Assembly (NCBI GenBank): GCA_025642075.2
Contig: JAODUO010000073.1
Span: 62,001-126,000 of the forward strand
Source: Ridgeia piscesae
Lineage: Eukaryota; Annelida; Polychaeta; Sabellida; Siboglinidae
Direction of reading: 5' to 3'
DNA: 64,000 nt
Part shown: positions 32,227 through 51,932 of the stretch, one piece after another
Layout of the letters: every line of letters starts with the position of its first letter
Numbering within the stretch: position 1 is the first letter of the stretch
Notes under the pieces: model-generated
Database searches by the model: none
Told to the model about the DNA's origin: nothing
What the model saw: the letters and a program-made list of their open reading frames with translations, nothing else
Program-made: the position numbers and the translations under genes

Positions 32227-33443
32227 AATATATAGTAACTACATTTTCGAATTTTCCGATTTAGTTCATTAACAGACATTTCTGCGCGAAAACAAAAATA
32301 TAGTGCCATAAAATGATTGGTATGTACGTGTTCGAAATAAATGGTTTAAATTAAATGACAACGATTTGGTTTATAACCAACGAAAGCGTTTACTATGAAT
32401 GCAGCGCTTACTTAGTTTTTACTTTTGCCGAAAATATGGGCTATGGTCAATAATCAGGTCATTTTATAACGCTGGGTTAACAAGTACCGTTCAAACCACT
32501 TAAACTATAATCCACGAGTTACCGAAAGAGCAACAAATGTAGACAGCATCAGCGCTGATGTACTATAATATGCAATCACGTGACTATTCCATCTGTTTGA
32601 TAATCCGTTGATTTAATGTCTGTTTGGGCAAATATTAAGTGAGTAAAGAAGTTGTACCCAAACTACATAAATGATCACATAGCATAACGTAGTGGATAGT
32701 GTGTGATCGTGCTCTGTGACAAAATGAATTAAAAAAATTAAGCCAGGGGAACGCGAATTGAGGAGTCATTTTAAGACGTACCCATAGAAGTCGGAAGACG
32801 TTCAGTTAAACGTGTGTGTATATTGAAAGAGACAGCAAGGCTGACATACATAATTGTATCATACACGAGATGTAATATGTACATTAAAAATGCGAGATCT
32901 AGTACACTGTACAGTTGTCATGCGAAGTTTGACAACAACTGCTAGCGTTAAAATACCTACCAACTGTTATAACGCCGCGAATAACGTTCTGGATTCCAGA
33001 CAGAATATGTCATAAGTGATGACGTTTAGTAAGAAAACAAATTCTTCAATTACTCCACCTTATAGGCGTGGCCGAGTATGTGTGTGTCGGCAAAGTGCAC
33101 TTCCACTTTAGCAAACATTTGCTCTCTGTCAAGTTAACGATAACAAGCAGGATGCTCGCCAGGTTGAACATGCTTCGATCATCTGACAAATGACGTTCTT
33201 AGGACCACAGACAAGAAAAAAAGGACAGCAGATGATGCACAAATCGGTTTGTGCGCGATCGAGAAAGACGTATAAGATTCAACCCTCCTATGTACATCTG
33301 AGGCGCCAGTGCAGCGTTGTTCGCCAGGTTTGGTTTGCACTTGAACAGTTCAAGATCACAGCAACTTCTTGCCACGGTTACGAGAACCAGCGACAACCGC
33401 GGCATTTTCGGTACAACCCGAATGCCGCCATATTGGCGTTGCG
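32227..33443 (-). other. Presumed 3' UTR / intergenic region of the channel gene
   Basis: Unique sequence downstream (on the minus strand) of the channel stop codon. No clear polyadenylation signal was chosen. Confidence 0.4.
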
Positions 33444-37641
<4,198 letters not shown>

Positions 37642-37699
37642 CTGTAGTGACAACAACGACAAGACGTGAGGCACTCGGTCCGAATACGTCACACTGTGA

Positions 37700-37990
37700 C
37701 GTCACATGTGACACCACTAAAACAGTTGCGTTAGTTGCGAAACGATCAACAACTTTGTTGCATTAGCCGTGGCGTAATTAACAATGTAGACTTATTTACA
37801 ACACTGCATTAGCCGTGGCGTCATTAGCAATACAGTTACATTTTATAATAGAATTATTAACAACTCAGTTGCATTTTTATGACAGAATTACCAACACGGT
37901 TGCACTAGTATGACACAATCAACACCACAGTTGCATTATTGGGACAGAGTCATCAACACAGTTGCACCAGTGCCATAGACAGAAGTCCTG
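37700..37990. repeat. Diverged copies of the 31-bp CRE repeat
   Basis: Blocks such as GCATTAGCCGTGGCGTAATTAACA, ACAACTCAGTTGCATT and ATCAACACCACAGTTGCATT recur at 30-40 base spacing. They resemble the homogeneous array at 39355-40930, of which they look like an older part. Confidence 0.65.
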
Positions 37991-39180
37991 TGACAAATTC
38001 GTGAACTTCTCACACCTCAGGCTCCCACAAACTTCTTTCATACCTTACACCCCTCCATTTCTGCTTGAACCACCCACGGGTTGCCCCTGATTACATCACC
38101 AAGCAAAGTGACAACTGTATTAATATGCAGAAATGCACAGACTGACAGCTGTCATAATTTGACTGCTCTGATGTCACGCTACACAAACACATTATTTCTA
38201 CTCACTTCACACTACATATGTGCTCACAGAAATTGAGACAACCTGCACAATGCTGTTTGTGTAGGGTGCTCTTTGGTCGCTCGGGTAATGGCGGACGAAC
38301 ACCTTATTGCTTATTGCTAACTGAATCGGACTCCTGTCAAACGTGTTCATCGTTCGAGAAACATCAAAACCCATTCTTGTACCACCTTCAAGGCGCCTAT
38401 GGGAGCGTGGAGGATAAGGCTGGCGTTGTAAAGCGACGCGTCAGCTGTAGTCAATCAGTCTCTAGGTTGTATTTCAAGGAAACAGCTTTTAAGTACACAA
38501 CGGAATCGCAATTCAAGCTCCTGACGCGCGCTGCCATTTCCCGTTGGGTTTGGCGAGTCGCGGCTGCGTGAACTCTCGCGCAATAAATCCGGGTACTCGC
38601 GTGTGTCGTAAAACGCAAGATAACTGTTTAATTATGTGAACGTTGATTGCTTTATTCTTCCAATCTTGATTGTCCGCTCTGATATGTCATGTCGCTCCTG
38701 TAGTTGCCTGTCAGCCGCCTCCGCCTGCTAGACGCGAACAGATACGTCAACATCGGTATTTCCCAGGAGCCGAGTGGACAGTTTACGAGTTCCCGACGTC
38801 GAGTTACCAGCCGTGATATAATAAAACTTAACGGCATTCATTCTCCAGATATCTATCGGCGAAACAATTTCACGATTGACATGTTTGTAATCTTTGTTTG
38901 AGGCAAACGATGGGAATAGTAGATGAAACTTTACGATACTTTGCACAAATTCCTGAATGGGTTGTGTCTAAGCGACCACGCTTTTGTGTGTGAATATTTT
39001 ACGAAAGCATCTAAACGCACGACGACACTCGCCCAGTTGGGCTGTGTCTAAGTTTGTTATTTCTTCGCGTAGCTCAGCGAGATGTCATCACCAGCGATTT
39101 TACTTGGAATTCAGCGAGATAGCGCAAGTCTTGACTCTGGCTTGAAGTCAATGACTTCAGGCTCGACATGCCAAAGTGTA
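37991..39180. other. Non-repetitive block interrupting the CRE-type array
   Basis: About 1.2 kb without recognised genes or element ends separates diverged copies on both sides. It could be an old insertion; no terminal repeats found. Confidence 0.4.
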
Positions 39181-40935
39181 AATTGTAAATTAACATAGGT
39201 AGTTGGACCAGTTGTACAATATTACCACTACAGTTGCACTTGTTGTAAGATACTTAATTAATAACACAGTTGCATTGGTTGCGACACAAGTACTAACACA
39301 CTTGCGCTACCGTTAGATGTGACACAACTAATTAACGCAACAGCTGCAATTGTAGTGACGCCATTAACAACACAGTGTATTAGTTGTGACGCCATTAACA
39401 ACACAGTGTATTAGTTGTGACGTCATTAACAACACAGTGTATTAGTTGTGACGTCATTAACAACACAGTGTATTAGTTGTGACGTCATTAACAACACAGT
39501 GTATTAGTTGTGACGTCATTAACAACACAGTGTATTAGTTGTGACGTCATTAACAACACAGTGTATTAGTTGTGACGTCATTAACAACACAGTGTATTAG
39601 TTGTGACGTCATTAGCAACACAGTGTATTAGTTGTGACGTCATTAACAACACAGTGTATTAGTTGTGACGTCATTAGCAACACAGTGTATTAGTTGTGAC
39701 GCCATTAACAACACAGTGTATTAGTTGTGACGTCATTAGCAACACAGTGTATTAGTTGTGACGTCATTAGCAACACAGTGTATTAGTTGTGACGTCATTA
39801 GCAACACAGTGTATTAGTTGTGACGTCATTAACAACACAGTGTATTAGTTGTGACGTCATTAGCAACACAGTGTATTAGTTGTGACGCCATTAACAACAC
39901 AGTGTATTCGTTGTGACGTCATTAACAACACAGTGTATTAGTTGTGACGTCATTAGCAACACAGTGTATTAGTTGTGACGTCATTAGCAACACAGTGTAT
40001 TAGTTGTGACGTCATTAGCAACACAGTGTATTAGTTGTGACGTCATTAACAACACAGTGTATTAGTTGTGACGTCATTAACAACACAGTGTATTAGTTGT
40101 GACGCCATTAACAACACAGTGTATTCGTTGTGACGCCATTAACAACACGGTGTATTAGTTGTGACGCCATTAACAACACAGTGTATTAGTTGTGACGTCA
40201 TTAACAACACGGTGTATTAGTTGTGACGCCATTAACAACACGGTGTATTAGTTGTGACGCCATTAACAACACAGTGTATTAGTTGTGACGTCATTAACAA
40301 CACAGTGTATTAGTTGTGACGTCATTAACAACACAGTGTATTAGTTGTGACGTCATTAACAACACAGTGTATTCGTTGTGACGTCATTAACAACACAGTG
40401 TATTAGTTGTGACGTCATTAACAACACAGTGTATTCGTTGTGACGTCATTAACAACACAGTGTATTAGTTGTGACGTCATTAACAACACAGTGTATTCGT
40501 TGTGACGTCATTAACAACACAGTGTATTAGTTGTGACGTCATTAACAACACAGTGTATTAGTTGTGACGTCATTAACAACACAGTGTATTAGTTGTGACG
40601 TCATTAACAACACAGTGTATTAGTTGTGACGTCATTAACAACACAGTGTATTAGTTGTGACGTCATTAACAACACAGTGTATTCGTTGTGACGTCATTAA
40701 CAACACAGTGTATTCGTTGTGACGTCATTAACAACACAGTGTATTCGTTGTGACGTCATTAACAACACAGTGTATTAGTTGTGACGTCATTAACAACACA
40801 GTGTATTAGTTGTGACGTCATTAACAACACAGTGTATTAGTTGTGACGTCATTAACAACACAGTGTATTAGTTGTGACGTCATTAACAACACAGTGTATT
40901 CGTTGTGACGTCATTAACAACACGGTGTTTGTGAG
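39181..40935. repeat. 31-bp minisatellite, about 51 copies, with CRE octamers
   Basis: The unit is ACAACACAGTGTATTAGTTG then TGACGTCATTA. Diverged copies occupy 39181-39350; the regular run is 39355-40930. About 40 units carry the perfect palindrome TGACGTCA and about ten carry TGACGCCA. Other variants are ATTAACAAC/ATTAGCAAC and TTAGTTG/TTCGTTG. It lies upstream of the channel's second exon, in its presumed long first intron. Confidence 0.97.
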
Positions 40936-41125
40936 TAATCGAACACCTGGCTTCAAATCAATGCCTTCAAGCCACAATCAACATTTGATTGATCTCTCAG
41001 AAATCGTCGTGATGGTGGCGCCTTCTGCAGATCTGACCACCACTCAATTAAGTCAGGCAGGAGCAAGACCCTCTAGTAAGGCACTGCTGGTCAAAATGAC
41101 ATGTTTAAATAACGCTAAATAAAAG

Positions 41126-41370
41126 GTAAGGTAGATTATTCTCCAACACCGTATCCTATCTCCAGCATTGTCTAGTAAGCTTTACATTTGACTCCCTGAC
41201 AGACCAGTTCAATCGAACACCGTCTCGACTTCTCTGGGAAGCATCCAGCCACGCTGCATTTAATGCGCGAAGACCATTAATACAAAAATGTCCACCGCTG
41301 TCTATAGCCAAGTACTCATTCACCCGGGAGCTCTTGGTCGAGAGTCCGAAGCTCGCACCACTGCGCTACT
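41126..41370 (-). mobile_element. SINE copy 3 (degraded), minus orientation
   Basis: Shares TCCCTGACAGACC, ATGTCCACCGCTGTCTATAG, CCAAGTACTCATTCAC and a tRNA-like head (GAGAGTCCGAAGCTC, CACTGCGCTA) with the copy at 43345-43610, in the same order. Confidence 0.75.
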
Positions 41371-41569
41371 AGAAATAACTGTAACTATTTTCTTCTGAAA
41401 TACACCGACAACTACTAGACTAGAAACCAGTTGTCCAGTGATGCGACTGATTTGAACATGGGAAGAAACGACCAAAGGTGGTTAACAGTAGGAGATGTAT
41501 GTGGAATTCTCACAATTGGTGTATTGATTTATTGACTGTGGCAACAATGTCGTTGTTTTGCGTATTACT

Positions 41570-41640
41570 TTTAGAGCGCAGTGACACAATGGTTAGAACA
41601 TCAGACTCTCAGTTGAAGGAATTCGGACAATTTCCTCCAC
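41570..41640 (+). mobile_element. tRNA-like SINE head, degraded
   Basis: AGCGCAGTGACACAATGGTT then AGAACATCAGACTCTCAG resembles a tRNA A-box region and anticodon arm. The B-box (AATTCGGACAATTTC) is poor. Confidence 0.4.
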
Positions 41641-41782
41641 TCTGCATTGCTCCAGTTCACTCAGCTTTTAGAATGAGGACCTGACTAAAGCTAATGGTGG
41701 ATATGTCTGTACACAGTCTTTGCGCATTAATTGCAGCGAAGCTGAACGCTTCTAAGACACATCTAGACGGTGTTCGATCGAG

Positions 41783-42262
41783 AATGTCCTCCAGAGCAGG
41801 TCCTCCAGAGCAGGTCCTCCAGAGCAGGCCCTCCAGAGCAGGTCCTCAAGAGGAGGTCCCCCAGAGCAGGTCCTCAAGAGGAGGTCCCCCAGAGCAGGTC
41901 CTCCAGAGCAGGCCCTCCAGAGCAGGTCCTCAAGAGGAGGTCCCCCAGAGCAGGTCCTCCAGAGCAGGTCCCCCAGAGCAGGTCCTCCAGAGCAGGTCCT
42001 CCAGAGCAGGCCTTCCAGAGCAGGCCCTCCAGAGCAGGTCCTCCAGAGCAGGTCCTCCAGAGCAGGTCCTCCAGAGCAGGTCCTCCAGAACAGGTCCTCC
42101 TGAACAGGCCCTTCAGAGCAGGTCCTCCAGAGCAGGTCCTCCAGAGCAGGTCCTCAGGAGGTCCTCCAGAGCAGGTCCTCCAGAGCAGGTCCTCCAGAGC
42201 AAGTCCTCCAGAGCAGGTCCTCCAGAGCAGGTCCTCCAGAGCAGGTCCTCCAGAGCAGGTCC
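41783..42262. repeat. 15-bp minisatellite, about 32 copies
   Basis: The unit is CAGAGCAGGTCCTCC with variants AAGAGGAGGTCCCCC and CAGAGCAGGCCCTCC. Since 15 is a multiple of three, several frames stay open on both strands; these are artefacts. Confidence 0.97.
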
Positions 42263-42340
42263 TCCGTTCTCGGAGCAACCCTAAGGACTCGATCCTGCCC
42301 TACATAATACATAGGCCTAGCTCTACCTTGTATTACTAAC

Positions 42341-43340
42341 AGTATGCGAGGTTGGTGCACCTCCCTGCACAGACAAAACCAATATGCGAGGTTGGTGCAC
42401 CTCCCTGCACAGACAAAACCAATATGCGAGGCTGGTGCACCTCCCTGCACAGACAAAACCAATATGCGAGACTGGTGCACCTCCCTGCACAGACAAAACC
42501 AATATGCCAGGTTGGTGCACCTCCTTGCACAGACAAAACCAATATGCGAGACTGGTGCACCTCCCTGCACAGACAAAACCAATATGCGAGGTTGGTGCAC
42601 CTCCCTGTACAGACAAAACCAATATGCGAGGTTGGTGCACCTCCCTGCACAGACAAAACCAATATGCCAGGTTGGTGCACCTCCCTGCACAGACAAAACC
42701 AATATGCCAGGTTGGTGCACCTCCCTGCACAGACAAAACCAATATGCGAGACTGGTGCACCTCCCTGCACAGACAAAACCAATATGCGAGGTTGGTGCAC
42801 CTCCCTGTACAGACAAAACCAATATGCGAGACTGGTGCACCTCCCTGCACAGACAAAACCAATATGCGAGACTGGTGCACCTCCCTGCACAGACAAAACC
42901 AATATGCGAGGCTAGTGCACCTCCCTGTACAGACAAAACCAATATGCGAGACTGGTGGACCTCCCTTCACAGACAAAACCAATATGCGAGACTGGTGCAC
43001 CTCCCTGCACAGACAAAACCAATATGCGAGGTTGGTGCACCTCCTTGCACAGACAAAACCAATATGCGAGACTGGTGCACCTCCCTGCACAGACAAAACC
43101 AATATGCGAGGCTGGTACACCTCCCTGCACAGACAAAACCAATATGCGAGGCTGGTACACCTCCCTGCATAGACAAAACCAATATGCGAGACTGGTGCAC
43201 CTCCCTGCACAGACAAAACCAATATGCGAGGCTGGTACACCTCCCTGCACAGACAAAACCAATATGCGAGGCTGGTACACCTCCCTGCACAGACAAAACC
43301 AATATGCGAGACTGGTGCACCTCCCTGCACAGACGACACC
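42341..43340. repeat. 40-bp minisatellite, 25 copies with no length change
   Basis: The unit is AATATGCGAGGTTGGTGCAC then CTCCCTGCACAGACAAAACC. Twenty-five units span 1000 bases with only substitutions (GGTTGG, GACTGG, GGCTGG; GCGAG/GCCAG; CTGCAC/CTGTAC). Frames of 130-380 codons on both strands arise because the repeat lacks stops; not genes. Confidence 0.98.
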
Positions 43341-43344
43341 AAGT

Positions 43345-43612
43345 CGCATGTGAAAGTAAAGGCAAGTTCTTATATAGCGCAGTATCCAGTCCTCAGGACC
43401 GTTCAAAGCGCTTTACACTTTACTTCCCTGATAGACCTGTTCACCATATCCACCACTGTCTATTGCCAGGTACTCATTTATACACCTGAGTGAACTGGAG
43501 CAATGTAGAGTGAATACACTTGCCCAACGGTTTAACACTGCAGCACAGGATTCGAACCCGGGTTCTCGTAGTCGAGAGTCCGAAGCTCTACCCCTGAGCC
43601 ACTGCGCTCTGA
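43345..43612 (-). mobile_element. tRNA-derived SINE, best copy, minus orientation
   Basis: On the minus strand it starts with a tRNA-like head at 43610: GCGCAGTGGCTCAGGGGTAG (A-box) and GGGTTCGAATCC (B-box). A body follows with CACCTGAGTG, CAATAGACAGTGG, AAAGCGCTTTG-like and TATATAAGAACTTGCC blocks. The conserved body resembles deep metazoan SINE central domains; the exact superfamily was not determined. Confidence 0.85.
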
Positions 43613-44450
43613 AGACATACCGATGTCGCGGACATGTTTGGTCAACAACCAGACAATGACACCGATCACCACTGGCGTGGAAGCGACACGGTAAACGAGC
43701 GCTGATGCAATAATCGCTCTCTCAATCGATTCGACGGCCGCAGGAACAGCATTTACGGTTAATAGACGCCATTGTTACTGACCGTCATGTGCCAACGGCA
43801 GTTTGGAGAAACCACTAAGCGGATGTGACGGCCACTTCGGTGTGTCTAGCTGGCCACTTCCGTCGACGATACCGCGGCCGAGCATTTACGCGTGACTGAA
43901 CCCGTGATTCGATTGTTTATATGAATAACCAGTTGTGATCCGAGTTGTTCGGTCTAGGAGCGGATCAGCTGTACGCACGATTTAGCGCGAGTAATCATTA
44001 AACGGTGCGTTAAATGTGAAGGATTGGTAGCAGAGGTTAGGAATAGTAGCGAAAGAGACCGTAGTATTGCGCTGCGCTACACTACCCATGGCTGATCGTC
44101 TCCGCAAACTGTGGAAGTGAATGAAGTCGAGCTATAAAATTATAGCAACTGACTTCGCCATTCACTATTGCCTTAGCCTCAATTGCCCAATTGCGTGAGG
44201 TGCTAGCACATGTTAGCACATGTTAGCACATGTTAGCGAGTTCATTGGCTGACGACGGGTACGTAAAGGGTTACGTAGAGTAGAGATGGACTGGTACTTA
44301 CGTAATCAGCCGAAGCGACCCCTGGCATGGGGTAGCATGGAACGGGGCAATGTGACTACTCTTCTGCTTCAAGTGAGACCAGATTAAGAAGCACAACACA
44401 GGTTGGACGCAATACACGGAGTATTGCGTGTTTCACTTTGCAATAATGTA
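43613..44450. other. Unassigned sequence
   Basis: Contains an 11-bp triplication (AGCACATGTT, 44209-44236). A hydrophobic minus-strand frame at 43621-43770 was considered as an exon and rejected. Confidence 0.4.
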
Positions 44451-44453
44451 AAA

Positions 44454-44535
44454 TGGTGCGCGGTGGTGCAGTGGCTAGAGCATTGAACCCTCAACCAGGA
44501 GAACCCACACTTGAATCAATCCTGTGCTGTCATGT
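44454..44535 (+). mobile_element. tRNA-like SINE head
   Basis: GCGCGGTGGTGCAGTGGCTA then GAGCATTGAACCCTCAACCA is a good tRNA A-box and anticodon-arm likeness. The B-box is decayed (CACTTGAATCAATCC). No body recognised. Confidence 0.55.
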
Positions 44536-45375
44536 CAACCTTTGCGCTACGTTGCTTTAAGTTACTCGCAGGTTATTTTGAATATGAAGTAAACCTCTAT
44601 AAATGTGTCCTTTTTAATCGTGCTATATTGCTACAGAGAGCCGGTATATCCTACGGTGTGTTGGACCAACATGCTTCACACAACATTTGCAGTACATGTT
44701 GCAACATTCATTCGCTGCGTGACAGCAAAATTCAAACTATCACTTTCTCTTTCAGGTGGGTTCGCCGGTGTGACTGCTGTCTTCCTCCCTGTCGCCCTGT
44801 TTGTCGTCCCGTTTGTCGCCCTGTTTGTCGCCCCGTTTGTCGCCCCGACTACGCTGAGGCTGTCACGTCTCGTTTACATACATCGGTCCACCTGGTCTTT
44901 GAGCATCCTTTTTTCGTCATAAAAGATACTCGCCTTTTTAACTGAAAAACCCCATGGAGCAATGTACGCTGTGGGTCCATATGCCAGACCCGGTTAGTGC
45001 GAATACAACTGGTCTTCTACTTGGCTGCTCACAAGAAACCAAACAGAAGGACTCAACGACAGATGTTCTCATAAGTTTGCTAAGATCAACACACGTTATG
45101 CGTTTAGCATCGGTTCAACCTCCACGCACCAACACGTGGAGGGCGACTTGCAATCTTACGACCCAAAATGACTATTGCAGTCAGTCAGCATTAATATGTC
45201 TGTCGCTCGCTAGGTGGAGCCATATTAGTAATTTATTCCATCCGCATTACGTGTTGACGACCCAGTCTACAGTCACCTTAACGTGTTTTGAGATATTACT
45301 ACTTAGACAGCCAACTCTAACAGGTTACCAGTGCTGGTTTAATAGGCTAACTATTGCATCTATAACATGTTTATT
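44536..45375. other. Unassigned sequence with a 12-bp repeat
   Basis: At 44785-44850 a 12-bp unit (CCTGTTTGTCGC/CCCGTTTGTCGC) repeats about six times. A plus-strand frame from 44954 runs into the GGGA tract; no family recognised. Confidence 0.5.
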
Positions 45376-45548
45376 AGTGAGAGAGGGAGGGAGAGAGGGG
45401 AGAGAGAGGGAGGGAGGGTGGGAGGCTGGGAGGGAGGGAGGGAGGGAGGGAAGGAGGGAAGGATGGAGGGAGGGAGGGAAGGAGGGAAGGGGGAGGGAGG
45501 GAGGGAGGGAGGGGGAGGGAGGGACGGAGGGAGGGAGGGAGGGAGGGC
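45376..45548. repeat. (GGGA)n purine tract
   Basis: Mixed GGGA/GGAGA tetramer-like units, all purine on the plus strand apart from rare T/C. Confidence 0.97.
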
Positions 45549-46963
<1,415 letters not shown>

Positions 46964-47060
46964 AAAAAGAAGACGACGAGAGACGAAGAAGAACACAATG
47001 AAGAATAAAACGAGAGAGACGAAGAAGACCAATAGAACTCTAGACGAAGACGAAGACGAA

Positions 47061-47211
47061 GACGAGACGAGACGAGACGAGACGAGACGAGACGAGACGA
47101 GACGAGACGAGACGAGACGAGACGAGACGAGACGAGACGAGACGAGACGAGACGAGACGAGACGAGACGAGACGAGACGAGACGAGACGAGACGAGACGA
47201 GACGAGACGAA
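47061..47211. repeat. (GACGA)n pentanucleotide array, 30 copies
   Basis: A nearly perfect run flanked by GACGAA and GAAGAA units (46965-47240). Frames across it are artefacts. Confidence 0.98.
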
Positions 47212-47240
47212 GACGAAGAAGAAGAAGAAGAAGAAGAACT

Positions 47241-48276
<1,036 letters not shown>

Positions 48277-48329
48277 AGAGAGGGGGAGAGAGAGAAATCC
48301 GAAATATGTAGCCAATGTTAGCGGAAGAA

Positions 48330-48402
48330 ACGTTTCGACACGGCAGACCGACCATCCGGCGCTCTACCGCGCAGCCGCCGGGTCCTCGCCGTGTCTTGAC
48401 GA
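48330..48402 (-). mobile_element. Possible tRNA-like SINE head
   Basis: The minus strand reads GGCGGCTGCGCGGTAGAGCG then CCGGATGGTCGG and ends GTGTCGAAACG, reminiscent of an A-box and a weak B-box. No cloverleaf could be completed. Confidence 0.3.
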
Positions 48403-49456
48403 CAATGTGTTAATGTTCCTTGAGTTTCAGCTTGTTTCAGACACGTCTTCACGTCTCTGTGTGAATATTCTTTCTTGAGTCTCGACTTGTCGTGAACTAA
48501 CATTACATCTGTGTGTTACTATTGCCTGAATCCCATGTTGTCCTGACCGTTGACCACTTAATGCGGTCAACACGGTTGACATTTGAAGACACCAGCGGCG
48601 TTTTTGTCTAGGCACGCATACAGTCCATACGACATGCAGTGTCCCCGAAGACAATTTCGCTAAACTTGGACAGAATTTGACACCACCACTAACTAAGCCA
48701 GTCACCTAACCCGAATAACTATAGTCGGGTTCGCTTCTTACTATCTGGTCACGTAAAACGTGTTGTATTAAATGCACATAGACATACTAAATTACTAATG
48801 TCGTCGCCGCGAAGGTTTCCTGATAAAATCAATCAAATGTCTCGCAGACATATCAAATCCAAATTGAGGTGCTCCGGTGAATAATGTTGCGGTTACCCAC
48901 GTGATCATCACATTTACCTTTGGTCATAAATATCCGCGGCATCAAGGCCAGCAAATCACGTGCGTATAGTGTTTAATATGTTATCACGTGCGTATAGTGT
49001 TTAATATGTTATCACGTGCGTATAGTGTTTAATATGTTGTCAAATATAACACGTCGGGCGCTTGCGTCAAAGAAAGCAAATTGGATATTGACTTGTGAAT
49101 AGTGTCTGGAATTGGGAGTTATTTTACGCAGGAACAACGTATTTTTGCTATGCATATTGTTTAAACGACGCAGACTAAATATAATAAAAATATTATGTCA
49201 TAGCTGCATCACTGAACGTTTCTCACGGAAGTACCACGCATCTCAGACATGGATTGTTTTCTCTAGAGAATTATATTGCCCACGTCCTACGGTTTTGCAC
49301 AGTTGTCTTTATTAAATGCTGCCACCAAAGTAATATTGATCAATATATAAAACCGATGCGAAAGCCAATTTCATTAATCACAAGTCAATTTCTCTGAGAA
49401 CATCGATCTTTGGCAAAACAGATAGCGTATAACTACATACAACTATTCACAACAAC
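48403..49456. other. Unassigned sequence with a 28-bp triplication
   Basis: ATCACGTGCGTATAGTGTTT AATATGTT repeats three times at 48955-49040. The rest is unique. Confidence 0.5.
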
Positions 49457-49501
49457 ACGCACGCACGCACGCACGCTCGCTCGATCGCTCGCTCGCTCGC
49501 T

Positions 49502-49537
<36 letters not shown>

Positions 49538-49539
49538 CG

Positions 49540-49568
<29 letters not shown>
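49457..49568. repeat. (CACG)n/(CTCG)n/(CA)n compound microsatellite
   Basis: CACG tetramers, a CTCG block, more CACG, then CA. Confidence 0.97.
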
Positions 49569-49571
<3 letters not shown>

Positions 49572-50125
49572 TGCCAGCCGTTAGGTCAACAACCCGCCAA
49601 GCCAACCGGGTAAATAATGTGACTACGTTTCAATCCAAAAGCCTCAAGCACCCAATAAACCACAGTCAGCCCTACTAACTAGTCTGACTGTTCGACCTAA
49701 GGCCAACCAACCATGCAAAGTGATGCTACTGCGACAGCAGTAATAGCCTGGCCAGCTGCATGATTTCTACTTCCGATGTGAAACACATCGAGCAGCCAAC
49801 TGCTAAGCAACTGACAACGTTTGGCGTTCTGAATGACGTATGTCAAAGTTATTACATTAGCGCAACACTCGAAAAAATGGCGCAATGCTGGATAGCACCG
49901 ATTAACAATCAGATGATCTGTCTAACAACATGTAATCTATGAATTGTCTAAACAAATTGATGGTGTTAACACACTGATGGTGGTGTTAACTCTGTTAACA
50001 CATTGATAGTGTTGTAACACGCTTATTCGTTGTACGAACTTTGAATGGTTATTTCATTACATCTGGTCGCAAGCTAGATGTTGGTTTATCTGTTTTTTTA
50101 ATTTAAATTCAGACAGTACGCATAC
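49569..50125. other. Unassigned unique sequence
   Basis: Nothing recognised apart from a short imperfect repeat of GATGGTGTTAACAC near 49960-50010. Confidence 0.4.

Positions 50126-51932
<1,807 letters not shown>

Noticed and set aside
41694..43489. Open frames up to 381 codons in the 15-bp and 40-bp arrays
   Set aside because: Open in many frames on both strands at once, which is the mark of stop-free repeats rather than a gene.
43540..43612. A functional tRNA gene
   Set aside because: Good A and B boxes, but the acceptor stem does not close and a SINE body follows.
43621..43770. Minus-strand hydrophobic frame (TPVVIGVIVWLL ... RDIG) ending at GTATGT in the phase needed by the channel's filter-1 exon
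   Set aside because: It lacks the pore-helix TT-I-G pattern, TM1 and cap sequences, and an upstream stop lies close. Phase agreement alone is weak evidence.
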